Positions 44,330 to 57,051 of a stretch of DNA of 64,000 nucleotides are shown here, one piece after another. Within the stretch, counting starts at the first letter, position 1, and every line of letters starts with the position of its first letter. The notes beneath the pieces are model-generated. The model saw only the letters and a program-made list of their open reading frames with translations, made no database searches and was not told where the DNA came from. Source of the DNA: Coraliomargarita_B sp046540835 (GTDB lineage Bacteria; Verrucomicrobiota; Verrucomicrobiia; Opitutales; Coraliomargaritaceae); NCBI GenBank assembly GCA_046540835.1, contig JBKHEL010000001.1, positions 7,492 to 71,491 of the forward strand, written 5' to 3'. Made by a program: the position numbers and the translations under genes.

Positions 44330-45686
44330 CCACACCTTCGAGGACGAGTTCACCCATGAGGGTGCTGGCGGTGGCGCTTCGGATGGTGACCGGCACGAGT
44401 TCGCCGATCAGTCGTTCATTGGCTGGCACGATGACCTTTCGATGCCCCCGGGTGCGGCCCATATACATGCCCTCGCCCCGCTTAGCCGGGCCTTCCAGGA
44501 GCACTTCTTCAGTCGTGCCGACCAGAGCCTCATTCCGGGCAAGTGAACGGCGGCCGAGGATTTCCAGAAGGACTTGGTTGCGTTCTTCTTTCACCTCCCT
44601 GGGCACCGGATCTCCCATTGGTTCGGCAGAGGTGCCCGGGCGCACGCTGTATTTGAAGAGGAAGGCCATATCGAAACCGATTTCCTCGAAGTGGTGGCGG
44701 GTCAGTTCAAAATCCGCCTCGGTCTCGCCGGGAAACCCCACGATGACATCAGTCGAAATATAGACATCCGGACGGACAGCGCGGATTTTCTCGATAATCC
44801 GGCGGAAGCGCTCGATCGTGTAGGGTCGTCGCATCGCTTTAAGGATCCGGTCGCTCCCGCTCTGCATGGGGAAGTGGAGATATTCACAAAGTTTCGGGAG
44901 CCGTGCATAACACTCGATGAGGTCATCTTTGAAACCGACCGGATGAGGGCTGGTGAAGCGGATCCGCTCGATCCCCTTGACCGCGTGCACTTTTTCCAGC
45001 AGCTGCACGAAGGGGCTTTTGCGCTCGACGAAGGGGAATTCACGGATGCCGTATTGGTTGACGATTTGGCCGAGGAGGGTGATTTCCCGGGTACCCTTTG
45101 CGGCGAGTTCTTCCACTTCTGTCACGATGGCCTCCATCGGGCGGGCACGCTCGGCACCGCGCGTCTTGGGCACAATGCAATAAGAGCACTTCATATTGCA
45201 GCCCTGCATGATACTGACAAACGCCGAGACCTGCCGCTTATTCTCGACATGGGAGCGGATGGTATTCTGCGAGCCGTCTTCCTCATCGAGATCGACGACC
45301 GTGCTGGGCCGCGGTCCCTGGCCCTGGAGAGTGGCAATCATGCCGTCGAGGTGCTCCGGCACGCGGTGAAATTTTTGGGTGCCGATCACCAGGTCGAGGT
45401 CTGGCAGCCGGTCGACCAGTTCATCGCCCCGGTTTTGGGCCATGCAGCCCATGATCCCGATGATGAAATTCGGATCCTTGCGTTTGCGGCGGGCGAGATG
45501 ACCGGCTTTACCAATTGCTTTTTGCTCGGCCTGATCGCGCACACTGCAGGTGTTGAGCAGGACGACATCCGCATCAGCCTCGTGGTCGACGAGCGAGTAG
45601 CCCTTGGCCCGCAGCATCGCCGCCACGGCCTCGGAGTCGCGCTCGTTCATCTGGCACCCGTAGGTCTTTATGTATACCCGATTCAT
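44313..45686 (-). CDS. miaB: tRNA-2-methylthio-N6-dimethylallyladenosine synthase
   Basis: A 457-residue radical-SAM methylthiotransferase modifying A37 of tRNA. The N-terminal cluster cysteines are in YGCQMNERDS (about residues 9-18), LLNTCSVRDQA and GIMGCMAQN. The radical-SAM cluster is CNMKCSYCIVP (about 163-173). A C-terminal TRAM domain follows from about residue 385 (EVLLEGPAKRG). The length is as expected. It may be preceded by its own promoter, as the AhpD-like gene on the other strand begins only 124 bp away. Confidence 0.96.
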   Translation of the reverse strand: MNRVYIKTYGCQMNERDSEAVAAMLRAKGYSLVDHEADADVVLLNTCSVRDQAEQKAIGKAGHLARRKRKDPNFIIGIMGCMAQNRGDELVDRLPDLDLVIGTQKFHRVPEHLDGMIATLQGQGPRPSTVVDLDEEDGSQNTIRSHVENKRQVSAFVSIMQGCNMKCSYCIVPKTRGAERARPMEAIVTEVEELAAKGTREITLLGQIVNQYGIREFPFVERKSPFVQLLEKVHAVKGIERIRFTSPHPVGFKDDLIECYARLPKLCEYLHFPMQSGSDRILKAMRRPYTIERFRRIIEKIRAVRPDVYISTDVIVGFPGETEADFELTRHHFEEIGFDMAFLFKYSVRPGTSAEPMGDPVPREVKEERNQVLLEILGRRSLARNEALVGTTEEVLLEGPAKRGEGMYMGRTRGHRKVIVPANERLIGELVPVTIRSATASTLMGELVLEGVEAQAV

Positions 45687-45810
45687 TCAGACTTGCCACG
45701 ATGCGACCCCGCTGCGGATTGACAACCTTGAATTAAAAAGGAGAGGCCTTGCCTCCGGTCTGCCAATTCTACGGATTGACGTCAGCCGCCAAACCTTTTG
45801 TTTCTGCCAG

Positions 45811-46344
45811 ATGCAAAAGACCTCTGCCCTGCTTGAAAAACTCCCCGAAGAAGCTGCTGATTTGAAGGCAAACGCCGAGCGCGTTCTTGCCGGTGAGTCC
45901 CTCGACACGATACAGACCTGGGGGACGGCGCTTGCAGCAGCCTACTTCATCCGGCACAGAGCCCTAACCGCTGCGATTCGGGCTGATGCCGAAGCCGCCG
46001 GTCTCAGTGCGGCACATCTTTCCGACGCAAAGGGCGCGGCTGCGGTCATGGGGATGAACACCGTGTATTTCCGCTTTCGGCACATCATGCATGCCGATGC
46101 CTACAGCAAAAAAGCCTTCAATTTGCGGATGATGCGGATGAAGCAGGTGGCGACCGACCAGGCCCATTTTGAGCTTTATTCAATCGGTCCCGCAGCGCTC
46201 GCGGGCTGCGAACTCTGCCTGAAGGCGCACGAGGCTGCGGTGAAAAAGGGTGGCCTCGATGAGGAGAATGTGCATGATGCCGTCCGCATCGCTTCGGTGC
46301 TTCACGGCATTGCGGTGGCGCTTGAAATGGAGCCGATTGATTGA
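45811..46344 (+). CDS. AhpD-type alkylhydroperoxidase
   Basis: A 177-residue AhpD-like protein. The peroxidase dyad CELC is at 133-136, followed by H140 (CELCLKAHEAAVKKGG), and the proton-relay glutamate is in FELYS (E121), matching the AhpD active site. AhpD reduces AhpC with lipoyl electrons in mycobacteria. Here ahpC is not adjacent. ATG 45811 (MQKTSALLEK) is chosen; the frame is open for 47 more codons upstream without conserved features. The next gene starts 17 bp after its stop. Confidence 0.85.
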   Translation: MQKTSALLEKLPEEAADLKANAERVLAGESLDTIQTWGTALAAAYFIRHRALTAAIRADAEAAGLSAAHLSDAKGAAAVMGMNTVYFRFRHIMHADAYSKKAFNLRMMRMKQVATDQAHFELYSIGPAALAGCELCLKAHEAAVKKGGLDEENVHDAVRIASVLHGIAVALEMEPID

Positions 46345-46361
46345 AGCGTGACGGGAAGATC

Positions 46362-46964
46362 ATGAAAACCGTTTACATCGTCAACTGTGCGATCTCGCCC
46401 CTGGTCTTGCTGACCAATTGGAGTTATGAGCAAAAGTCCGGCCTTGGTGGCAGCGGTGCCTGGGCCCTGCTCAATGGCCATGACGGGGTCGAAAGTGAGC
46501 TGGCGTTAGGGGTTGGTTGGCAGGACCCGGCGATTATCCGGGAGACCGGGCTGTGTGTCTGGCGCAGCGGTGAAACGCCGGAGCTCCACTTCAAGCGCAA
46601 CGGAGACTTTTTACGGGGGCACATGGCCCTCCACTACACCGATATCCCGCACGACACCCCGGCCAATGCGGACAACCTGCGCGACTACGACCGGATCGCA
46701 GAGGCCGGGCGCACCGCCAAAGAAGCGGTGCATGCTGCGAGCCTCGAAGGGCTTGGCCGCGCAGTGTGCCTGAGCTACGGAGCCCAACTCGACGAGGGTA
46801 TGGAGGCCCTTCCGGACGCGGCAGGCTGTATAGGCCGCAAATACTGCGGCGGCGGCTGGGGTGGCTATGCGCTTTATCTCTTCGGAGCCAGCGAGGACCG
46901 TGACGCCTTTGCCGCCCTCTCGACCTGCAACCGACCGGTGGAGCCCTATATTACAATTCGCTGA
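46362..46964 (+). CDS. Hypothetical protein with GHMP-kinase-like motifs, truncated in size
   Basis: A 200-residue protein of uncertain family. Two segments recall sugar GHMP kinases: SGLGGSGAW (26-34), like the kinase GLGGSSA loop, with GVGWQDP soon after, and GGGWGGYALYLF (163-174), like the C-terminal GAGGGG motif. A normal GHMP kinase has about 330-360 residues, so the middle is missing or much reduced. Either this is a shortened relative or the resemblance is coincidental. ATG 46362 is preceded by GGGA. It follows the AhpD-like gene by 17 bp. Confidence 0.5.
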   Translation: MKTVYIVNCAISPLVLLTNWSYEQKSGLGGSGAWALLNGHDGVESELALGVGWQDPAIIRETGLCVWRSGETPELHFKRNGDFLRGHMALHYTDIPHDTPANADNLRDYDRIAEAGRTAKEAVHAASLEGLGRAVCLSYGAQLDEGMEALPDAAGCIGRKYCGGGWGGYALYLFGASEDRDAFAALSTCNRPVEPYITIR

Positions 46965-47037
46965 GGCGACTCACTTCGCGCTCGCCTTTGGCGGAAACCC
47001 GACCTGATTTCAAAAAGACAAATCACTCCTTAAAGCT

Positions 47038-48219
47038 ATGAGTTTAATCAAAACGATCCGCACAAATACGGAAACGATCATCGGAGAGGCCGAGCTCGAA
47101 GACCGTTTGCACGGCAGCCGGCCCCTTCGGGTCAAGCTCGGCGTCGACCCCACACGGCCCGATCTGACCTTCGGGCACCTTGTGGTGTTCAACAAGCTCC
47201 GCCAGTTTCAGGATCTCGGGCATGAAGCCGTGCTGATCATCGGTGACTTCACCACCCTGATCGGGGATCCCTCGGGGCGCTCCAGCACGCGCCCCACCCT
47301 GACCAAGGAGGAAATCGTCGAGAACGCCCAGACTTATCTGGATCAGGCCTTCCGCATTCTCGATCAGGAAAAAACGACGGTTGTTTACAACAGCGAGTGG
47401 TTTGACGACATGAGCTTTGAGGACTGTCTCAAACTGGCCCGCAAAATGACCGTCGCCCGGATGCTTGAGCGGGATGACTTTGCCAAGCGTTATGCCGGGA
47501 ATGCTCCCATTTCGATCATTGAGTTTCTCTACCCGCTTATTCAGGGCTACGATTCGCTTGTGCTCAATGCGGATGTCGAAATCGGAGGGACCGACCAACT
47601 CTTCAACATGCTCGTCGGACGGGCGCTCCAGAAAGATGCCGGCAAGCAGGAACAGGCGGTCATCACCATGCCGCTGCTGGTCGGGCTCGACGGGGTCAAG
47701 AAGATGTCCAAGAGCATGGACAACTACATCGCCTTCACCGACAGTGCGAAGGAGATGTTTGGTAAAATCATGTCGATCTCGGACGAGACGATGTGGGACT
47801 ACTACCGACTGCTCCTCGAGGTGGGTGATGAAAAGATTGAGAAGCTCAAAGCCGCGCATCCGATGGAGGCGAAAAAGCACCTCGCTTCCTCCCTTGTTGG
47901 GCAGTTCCACTCGATGCAGATCGCCAAGCACGAGCTGGAGCAGTTTGAGCAGGTTTTCTCCAAAAACAAATTACCCGATGATATGCCGACCTTCACCTGG
48001 AATGATCTTTTGGGAGATGCACCGGCCGCACCCCTTTTTGAGGTCATGGCCCAGTCCGAACTCTTCGAGAGCAAAGGAGCGATCCGGCGCCTCGTTCAGC
48101 AGGGTGGCGTGAAGATAGACGGCGAAAAACAGACCGACCCCAACCGCGAACTGGTTCCGCCTGTGGGGGATCAGGTCTTTCAGGCCGGCAAGCGCATCTT
48201 CTTCAAAATTGTCGGGTGA
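47038..48219 (+). CDS. tyrS: Tyrosyl-tRNA synthetase
   Basis: A 393-residue class I synthetase charging tRNA-Tyr. The HIGH-type motif is FGHLVVFNKLRQFQDLGHE (about 41-59) and the KMSKS loop is VKKMSKSMDNY (about 221-231). The GGTDQLFNMLVGR segment recognises tyrosine, and a C-terminal S4-like RNA-binding domain (GAIRRLVQQGGVKIDG) completes it. The motif spelling fits the TyrZ-like type. Start ATG 47038, preceded by AAAGCT. The gene ends opposite the ABC transporter gene. Confidence 0.96.
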   Translation: MSLIKTIRTNTETIIGEAELEDRLHGSRPLRVKLGVDPTRPDLTFGHLVVFNKLRQFQDLGHEAVLIIGDFTTLIGDPSGRSSTRPTLTKEEIVENAQTYLDQAFRILDQEKTTVVYNSEWFDDMSFEDCLKLARKMTVARMLERDDFAKRYAGNAPISIIEFLYPLIQGYDSLVLNADVEIGGTDQLFNMLVGRALQKDAGKQEQAVITMPLLVGLDGVKKMSKSMDNYIAFTDSAKEMFGKIMSISDETMWDYYRLLLEVGDEKIEKLKAAHPMEAKKHLASSLVGQFHSMQIAKHELEQFEQVFSKNKLPDDMPTFTWNDLLGDAPAAPLFEVMAQSELFESKGAIRRLVQQGGVKIDGEKQTDPNRELVPPVGDQVFQAGKRIFFKIVG

Positions 48220-48338
48220 GCGCGATACAGGGAAGAAAAGAAACGACGGCGCAGACCTGGAACGTGCCAGATCGGAATCCCGATGACCGGGGTGGAGAAA
48301 CAAACCGGTGGATGCGGGATTCTCGATGTTAAAATCGA

Positions 48339-50078
48339 TTAACTCTGGGCCTTGAGCAGCTCTTTGAAAACGCCATCACGCGCGGCAAGCTCGTCCCATG
48401 TGCCTGCGGCGAGACACCTGCCCTTATCCAAAACAATAATCCGGTCTGCGCTGCGGATGGTGCTCAGTCGATGGGCGATCGTAATGGTGGTGCGACCCCT
48501 GGCCAGGTAATCGATTGCCGCCTGAACACTTTTTTCACTCTTATAATCGAGCGCGCTGGTTGCCTCATCCAGAATAAGAATCCTGGGGTCTCGCAGGAGC
48601 GCGCGCGCGATGGCGATCCGCTGCCGTTCGCCGCCCGACAGACTCACACCGCGCTCGCCCACCTTGGTGAAAAACCCGTCCGGCAAGGCTTCGATGAAGC
48701 CGAGCGCGTTCGCTTGTCGGGCCGCCTCACGCACCTGGTCATCGCTCGCAGTCGGACGGCCGAAGCGGATATTATCCAGGATAGTGCCCGACAGAAGAAG
48801 ATTGTCCTGCATGACGATGGCGCATTGTTGGCGAAACTCACGGATGGCCAACTGTTTTTGAGGCACACCATCAATTCGGATTTCTCCTTCGAGCGGGGCA
48901 TAAAAACCCAGCATGAGGCTGACGAGGGTACTTTTTCCAGAGCCGCTGTGCCCGACAAAGGCAACGTGCTCGCCCGGGGCGATCCGGGTGCTGAATCGGT
49001 GGATAGCGCGTTTCTCCTGTTCCTTATCGTATCCGAAACTGATATTTTGAAACTCAATTTCGCCCCGCATTCCATCAAGGCTGCGCTTGCCATCCCACTT
49101 CTCAACATACGCAGACTCCAAGAGCTCTTTGATACTGCGATAACTCTCGGAGCCGAGCAGATACTGCATGCTGAACTCGGTGACCATATTGATTGGCGAC
49201 AGGCAGACCGGGAGGGCACCGACCAGGGCGAAGAGCGCACCGATCGTCATTTTGTCTTCAATGACCAACCAGCCGCAAAATCCCACAGCGAAGAGCGAGA
49301 GCGCGGTCACAATGGAAAAAAGCATGTAACCGAGCGACTGATTGATCTGCATTTGCGAGATCCGTCTGGAGCTGTAGTCACTGCTGACGGAGCTCATTTG
49401 ATCGCCGACCTGTTGCTCCTGGCCAAAGCCCCGAACCAGCTTAATCGCCGAAATAAATTCATTAGCCTGGCCGGTCATTTTTTCCCGGGCGAGACGGACA
49501 TTGTAGTTATTCTCTTTTACTTTCTCGAAAAAGAAGACCCGGACAAAAAGGATGACGGGCAGGCTCATCAACACGATGAGAAGCAGCCAAAGATTGATGA
49601 AAGCCAGGGCCAGAATAAGTAGTGTCGAGCGCAGAAGTTGAGGAAGAACAGCCGTCACGATTTGAATAACCGTCGCCTCAATGTTATTGGTATCAAAGGC
49701 GTATTTTGAGAGCAGGCGGCCGGTCTGCACGGAATCCAAAAAGCCGAAATGCATGAAGTTGAGCTTGTGAAAGATGCGGGCTCTCAACTTACGGAATATT
49801 TCCTGTGACTGGGTTGCCAGGTGCCCGACGGCAACCTTCATGGTGAGAAAGTGCAGGGCGAGGAGCAGAAAAGACAGCAGGGTATAATAGAACAGTCCGA
49901 AGAGGTCATCTCCCGGAATCGCCTCATCAACAATTTTCTGCGAGAGGATCGGAAAAGGCGTGATCGCCAGAAGGCTAAGGAAACGCCAAAACAGGAAGGT
50001 GCGCAAATGCCCCCGCTGCGTCCATATAAAGCCCCGCAGGGTCGCTGGTTGCTGGGCGGACTCGCTTGGAGGCGACAT
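48339..50078 (-). CDS. ABC transporter, fused permease/ATPase (exporter type)
   Basis: A 579-residue half-transporter of the MsbA/MDR-like type. Six hydrophobic segments form the membrane domain (for example LLSFLLLALHFL, LLILALAFINLWLL, MLFSIVTALSLFAVGFCGWL). The ATPase has Walker A GHSGSGKST, signature LSGGERQR, Walker B ILILDEATSALD and switch TIAHRLSTI. It would act as a dimer exporting a lipid or peptide; the substrate is unknown. ATG 50078 is used (a GTG lies three codons upstream). Its start is 12 bp after the atpC stop, on the same strand, which could allow read-through from the atp operon. Confidence 0.9.
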   Translation of the reverse strand: MSPPSESAQQPATLRGFIWTQRGHLRTFLFWRFLSLLAITPFPILSQKIVDEAIPGDDLFGLFYYTLLSFLLLALHFLTMKVAVGHLATQSQEIFRKLRARIFHKLNFMHFGFLDSVQTGRLLSKYAFDTNNIEATVIQIVTAVLPQLLRSTLLILALAFINLWLLLIVLMSLPVILFVRVFFFEKVKENNYNVRLAREKMTGQANEFISAIKLVRGFGQEQQVGDQMSSVSSDYSSRRISQMQINQSLGYMLFSIVTALSLFAVGFCGWLVIEDKMTIGALFALVGALPVCLSPINMVTEFSMQYLLGSESYRSIKELLESAYVEKWDGKRSLDGMRGEIEFQNISFGYDKEQEKRAIHRFSTRIAPGEHVAFVGHSGSGKSTLVSLMLGFYAPLEGEIRIDGVPQKQLAIREFRQQCAIVMQDNLLLSGTILDNIRFGRPTASDDQVREAARQANALGFIEALPDGFFTKVGERGVSLSGGERQRIAIARALLRDPRILILDEATSALDYKSEKSVQAAIDYLARGRTTITIAHRLSTIRSADRIIVLDKGRCLAAGTWDELAARDGVFKELLKAQS

Positions 50079-50089
50079 CTTGCGCACCC

Positions 50090-50497
50090 TCAGCGGCGTC
50101 GCCCTTTGGCCATTTTCTGCGCAAGGAGGAACTGGACGTTCTTTTCGAGGCGTTCCAGTTCGAAGGGGTCGAGGCCGTCGGACTCGCGGAGGGCTTTTTC
50201 AGCCCGGGTCTGGGCGGCTTCGACCTCGGAAAGATCGATTTCCGCGACATCGATGGCCGCCTCGGTGAGCACGGAGATGGTATCGCCGAGCACTTTGGCA
50301 AAGCCCTTGTCCACGGCGATGTATTCGGTCTGCCCGCCCTTGAGCACCTGGAGCTCGCCGGCGACCAGCTTCGTGACCAGCGGGACGTGGCCGGTGAGGA
50401 TGCCCGTCTCGCCCGACTCGGTCGGCAACACGACCTGCTCGGCCTCGGTGCTGAGCACCTTTTCGTCGGGCGTGATGATCTCGAGTTTCAGGGACAT
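50090..50497 (-). CDS. atpC: F0F1 ATP synthase subunit epsilon
   Basis: A 135-residue epsilon subunit: an N-terminal beta sandwich (MSLKLEIITPDEKVLSTEAE, GHVPLVTKLVAGEL) and a C-terminal helical hairpin (AQTRAEKALRES). It regulates catalysis and couples gamma to the c-ring. ATG 50497 is clear; the open frame upstream runs into the pyrimidine-rich spacer. It is the last gene of the operon. Confidence 0.95.
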   Translation of the reverse strand: MSLKLEIITPDEKVLSTEAEQVVLPTESGETGILTGHVPLVTKLVAGELQVLKGGQTEYIAVDKGFAKVLGDTISVLTEAAIDVAEIDLSEVEAAQTRAEKALRESDGLDPFELERLEKNVQFLLAQKMAKGRRR

Positions 50498-50541
50498 GGA
50501 GGACGAGGTGGGGAGGTTGAAAGGTGGGAGGGTTAAAGGGC
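50498..50541 (-). promoter_or_regulatory. Pyrimidine-rich leader before atpC
   Basis: On the mRNA strand the spacer between atpD and atpC is almost pure C/U with CCTCCCACCTTTC and CCTCCCCACCTC blocks and no Shine-Dalgarno. Related tracts precede atpD and atpA. Confidence 0.5.
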
Positions 50542-51963
<1,422 letters not shown>

Positions 51964-52036
51964 GATGGAGTAAGAGGTTTGAAGGTCGGAAGGTGGGAAG
52001 GAGGGTGGTTCTTTCAGGTTTCAGCCCTTGCAAAGG
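51964..52036 (-). promoter_or_regulatory. Pyrimidine-rich leader before atpD
   Basis: Most of the 73-base spacer reads as C/U on the mRNA strand, with CCACCCTCCTTCCCACCTTC and ACCTTC near the ATG. It matches the leaders before atpA and atpC in style. Confidence 0.5.
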
Positions 52037-52936
<900 letters not shown>

Positions 52937-52977
52937 AGTTAAAAGGACGAATTGCTAAAGAATAATGACGGTTGAGC

Positions 52978-54522
<1,545 letters not shown>

Positions 54523-54579
54523 GGATAGGTGGGAAGGTGGGAAGGTAAAAGGTGGGAAAGAGGGAGGAGTTTGACCGGC
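54523..54579 (-). promoter_or_regulatory. Pyrimidine-rich leader before atpA
   Basis: On the mRNA strand the sequence CCTTCCCACC occurs twice in tandem, preceded by CCCACCTTTTA and CTCCTCCCTCTTT, giving a nearly purine-free block ending just before the ATG. No Shine-Dalgarno is present. Confidence 0.55.
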
Positions 54580-54975
54580 TCAGTGGACGTTTTCGGCGAG
54601 GCGCTGGAGGCGTCCGGCGATAGAGGCGTCGTAGAGATCGTCACCGATGCGGATACGGACGCCGGCGATCAGCGAGGCATCCGGCGTGGTCACGGCAGTG
54701 ATGGAGCGGTTATAAATTTTTGAGAAGCCCGATTCGATGGCGGCGAGCGCATCGGCCCCGAGTTGTCCCGGCGTGGCGACGACGGCGGTTTGCTCGGCGA
54801 CGGCCCGGCGGATAAAATAATGGTAGGTTTTCAGGAGGATCAGCTTATGCCGGATCTCAGCCTTGTGGAGCCCGCTCAGAACCTCACTGACCCGCGCCTC
54901 GGTGACGACTCCATCCTCACGGGATAGCTCGACCAGGTTCTTGGCGAAGCGAAGTATCTTTTTATCGCGGATCAT
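54580..54975 (-). CDS. atpH: F0F1 ATP synthase subunit delta, short form
   Basis: A 131-residue product in the delta position. The C-terminal part matches delta subunits (SITAVTTPDASLIAGVRIRI, then DDLYDASIAGRLQRLAENV, compare the usual GGI-type strand and S-x-x-G-x-L-x2-L end). The family is normally about 175-185 residues, so the N-terminal six-helix domain that binds alpha is reduced to roughly half. No in-frame ATG upstream restores it, and the atpF stop is only 48 bp away. Either a shortened delta functions here or a frameshift is hidden upstream. Confidence 0.8.
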   Translation of the reverse strand: MIRDKKILRFAKNLVELSREDGVVTEARVSEVLSGLHKAEIRHKLILLKTYHYFIRRAVAEQTAVVATPGQLGADALAAIESGFSKIYNRSITAVTTPDASLIAGVRIRIGDDLYDASIAGRLQRLAENVH

Positions 54976-55023
54976 GGGTTTGAAAATGGCGAATAACTCA
55001 TGGCGGGAGACTGACGGCCCAAC

Positions 55024-55662
55024 CTAGCTGGCGGTCTCGGCCAGTTCTTTGGCAGCGGTTTCCGAGTAGGTCTGTTTATCGCTGTCGGAGAGTTCTTTTT
55101 CGAGAACTTTGGAAGCGGTGACGACGACCAGGCGGGCGACTTCCTGCCGCACATCGGAGAGCATTTTCTGGCGCTCCAGTTCGGTGGCCTCGCTTGCTTT
55201 GCGGATGATCGACTCAGCCTGGGCGGCAGCTTCCTGGGTCTTGTGCTCGATCATCTCCTTGGATTGCTCGCGCGCCTCGCTGAGGATGCGTTGCGCTTCC
55301 TGTGCCGCCTCTTTGATCTTCTCCGCGCGCTCGCGCTCGGCCTCGGCGAGCTGCGTCTTCATTTCCTCGGCATACTGCAGGCCGTCGGCGATTTTTTGCT
55401 GGCGCTCGTCGAGCGTCTTGGCGATCGGCTTGACCGCGAAGAAGTAGAGCACCGCTGCGACCAGGCAGAAATTCACCATCTGGGCAATGAGAGTCGGGAG
55501 GGTGACTCCGAATTTCTCGGTGATCATGGTCAGCTTGTTTTGCTCTGCCGCGGCCACCTCTTGCATACCGTCGACCTGCTCTGCTACAGGAACATCAGGT
55601 GCTGCGGACAAGAGCCCTGGCAACAGAAAAACGATCAGAAATGCGGTGTGGATTGCCTTCAT
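55024..55662 (-). CDS. atpF: F0F1 ATP synthase subunit b, with N-terminal signal-like extension
   Basis: A 212-residue peripheral stalk subunit. The membrane helix is LPTLIAQMVNFCLVAAVLYFF (about 55-75), followed by KPIAKTLDERQQKIADGL, the classic b start, and then a long charged helix to the end. Before it is a signal-peptide-like sequence (AIHTAFLIVFLLPGLLSAA, residues 3-21) and about 30 periplasmic residues. Most b subunits begin directly at the membrane helix. ATG 55662 is chosen from the first possible Met of that signal; a non-ATG start 30 bases upstream is less likely. Confidence 0.93.
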   Translation of the reverse strand: MKAIHTAFLIVFLLPGLLSAAPDVPVAEQVDGMQEVAAAEQNKLTMITEKFGVTLPTLIAQMVNFCLVAAVLYFFAVKPIAKTLDERQQKIADGLQYAEEMKTQLAEAERERAEKIKEAAQEAQRILSEAREQSKEMIEHKTQEAAAQAESIIRKASEATELERQKMLSDVRQEVARLVVVTASKVLEKELSDSDKQTYSETAAKELAETAS

Positions 55663-55724
55663 GGAAAAAACGTTTTTGGAAAAAGCCGGCACCCACTGTC
55701 GGGTGCCGGCAAAATACCTGTTGT

Positions 55725-55931
55725 TTAGCCGAGGAAGATCGCAAAGAAGATAATCGCTTCGGCGAATGCCATGGCGATAATCGACTGAACGAGAACTTTC
55801 GGTGCCGACTCCGGGTTGCGGCCGACCGATTCACAGGCTTTGTAGCCGATTAGCCCGATACCGATCGGAACTGCGGCGGCTGCGACAGCGACGTTGATAT
55901 TACCTGTTATTTCTGCGAGGATATTGAACAT
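55725..55931 (-). CDS. atpE: F0F1 ATP synthase subunit c
   Basis: A 68-residue two-helix proteolipid. Helix 1 is AVAAAAVPIGIGLIGYKA, the polar loop is ESVGRNPE and helix 2 is VLVQSIIAMAFAEAIIFFAI. The ion-binding carboxylate is E58. The residue after it is Ala rather than Ser/Thr, and helix 1 lacks the Gln of Na+-binding c subunits, so proton coupling is inferred. Confidence 0.96.
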   Translation of the reverse strand: MFNILAEITGNINVAVAAAAVPIGIGLIGYKACESVGRNPESAPKVLVQSIIAMAFAEAIIFFAIFLG

Positions 55932-56015
55932 GTTCTTTTGTGTTTAGGTTTTTGTTGATGTGTTTTCGGCGCCGTCCACGTTTTGCTTCATGGTCCCGGT
56001 CGCGGAAATGTTTAT

Positions 56016-56858
56016 TTAATGAGCATGGTCCTCATCGTGATTCGTCATGAGGCCCACATATATGGCGATGAGGAGCGTGAAAATCATAGCTTGGACGACG
56101 CCGACTAAAACTTCGTAGAAATAAAAGAGCGAAGGCACAATGTAGGGCGCGATGCTGGTCATGCTTGTCAACAGATTCTCGCCACCGAAGACGTTTCCAT
56201 AAAGACGAAATGACAAGGATACCGGGCGAAAGGCAATTGAGACCATTTCGATCAAACCGACGCCGATGAAGATTGGTATAAGCACAAGAAAAATAGCTTT
56301 CGGCGTCTCTTCCTTGTTCGCTTTGTTTCCAAACAGCTCCCACAAGAAAAATTTCGGCCCCGAGACTTTCAGACTGATGAACAGCCAGGCAGCCATCGCC
56401 ACAAGCGCCATGCCGAGCGTCGAATTGAGGTCGGCGTTTGCCGGGCGCATCCAGTATTTCAGGTTGCCTTGGTCATCGACCAAGCCAAAAGCCCCCACGC
56501 CCGGGAACAGACCACTCCAATTATGAACCAGGATGTAAAGGAACAAGCCGATCAGAAGCGGGAAGGTCATGGGAAAGGCTTTTTTTCCGACAATTGGCTC
56601 CAATAACCCGCGGAGCCCGTTGATCAAACTTTCAATGACAGCCTGCCCTTTAGCCGGGATCAGTTGCGGGCGTCCCACCCAAAGGCGAACGCCGATGATG
56701 AGCAGGATCGAAATGGCCCAGGTCGTGACCATCGAATTCGTCAGGGGTAGCCCGAAGATTTCCGTGAGGACGTAGGGCTTGGGGCTGACGCCCTCGGCGG
56801 CCTGGAGTCCTGAGACGCAGAGAGGAAACAAAGCGAGGATTGGAAATAACTTGTTCAC
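56016..56858 (-). CDS. atpB: F0F1 ATP synthase subunit a
   Basis: A 280-residue membrane subunit forming the ion half-channels. The essential arginine is R218 in SLSFRLYGNVFGG. Other signatures: SLINGLRGLLEPIVG, LLIGLFLYILVHNWSGLFPG and the C-terminal LLIAIYVGLMTNHDEDHAH with a histidine-rich end. The N-terminus carries a signal-like stretch (FPILALFPLCVSGLQA). The start is GTG 56858. It is the first gene of the atp operon; atpI is not seen before it. Confidence 0.95.
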   Translation of the reverse strand: MNKLFPILALFPLCVSGLQAAEGVSPKPYVLTEIFGLPLTNSMVTTWAISILLIIGVRLWVGRPQLIPAKGQAVIESLINGLRGLLEPIVGKKAFPMTFPLLIGLFLYILVHNWSGLFPGVGAFGLVDDQGNLKYWMRPANADLNSTLGMALVAMAAWLFISLKVSGPKFFLWELFGNKANKEETPKAIFLVLIPIFIGVGLIEMVSIAFRPVSLSFRLYGNVFGGENLLTSMTSIAPYIVPSLFYFYEVLVGVVQAMIFTLLIAIYVGLMTNHDEDHAH

Positions 56859-57051
56859 GAAGAACTTCGGGTCAGGTCATCGGTTGGATGGAAAGTGGAA
56901 AAGCGTAGGTCATGAAGAGCGTTTTGGGATGCGTCAACACCTGAGTCAAAACAGACGGGCCAGCATTAGCGTTACTTATCTGTGCAATAACCCGATGTGC
57001 GGCTCCTGATCCGGACTTGTCAATGCGGTGCAAACGACCTAGGTTTGAGGT

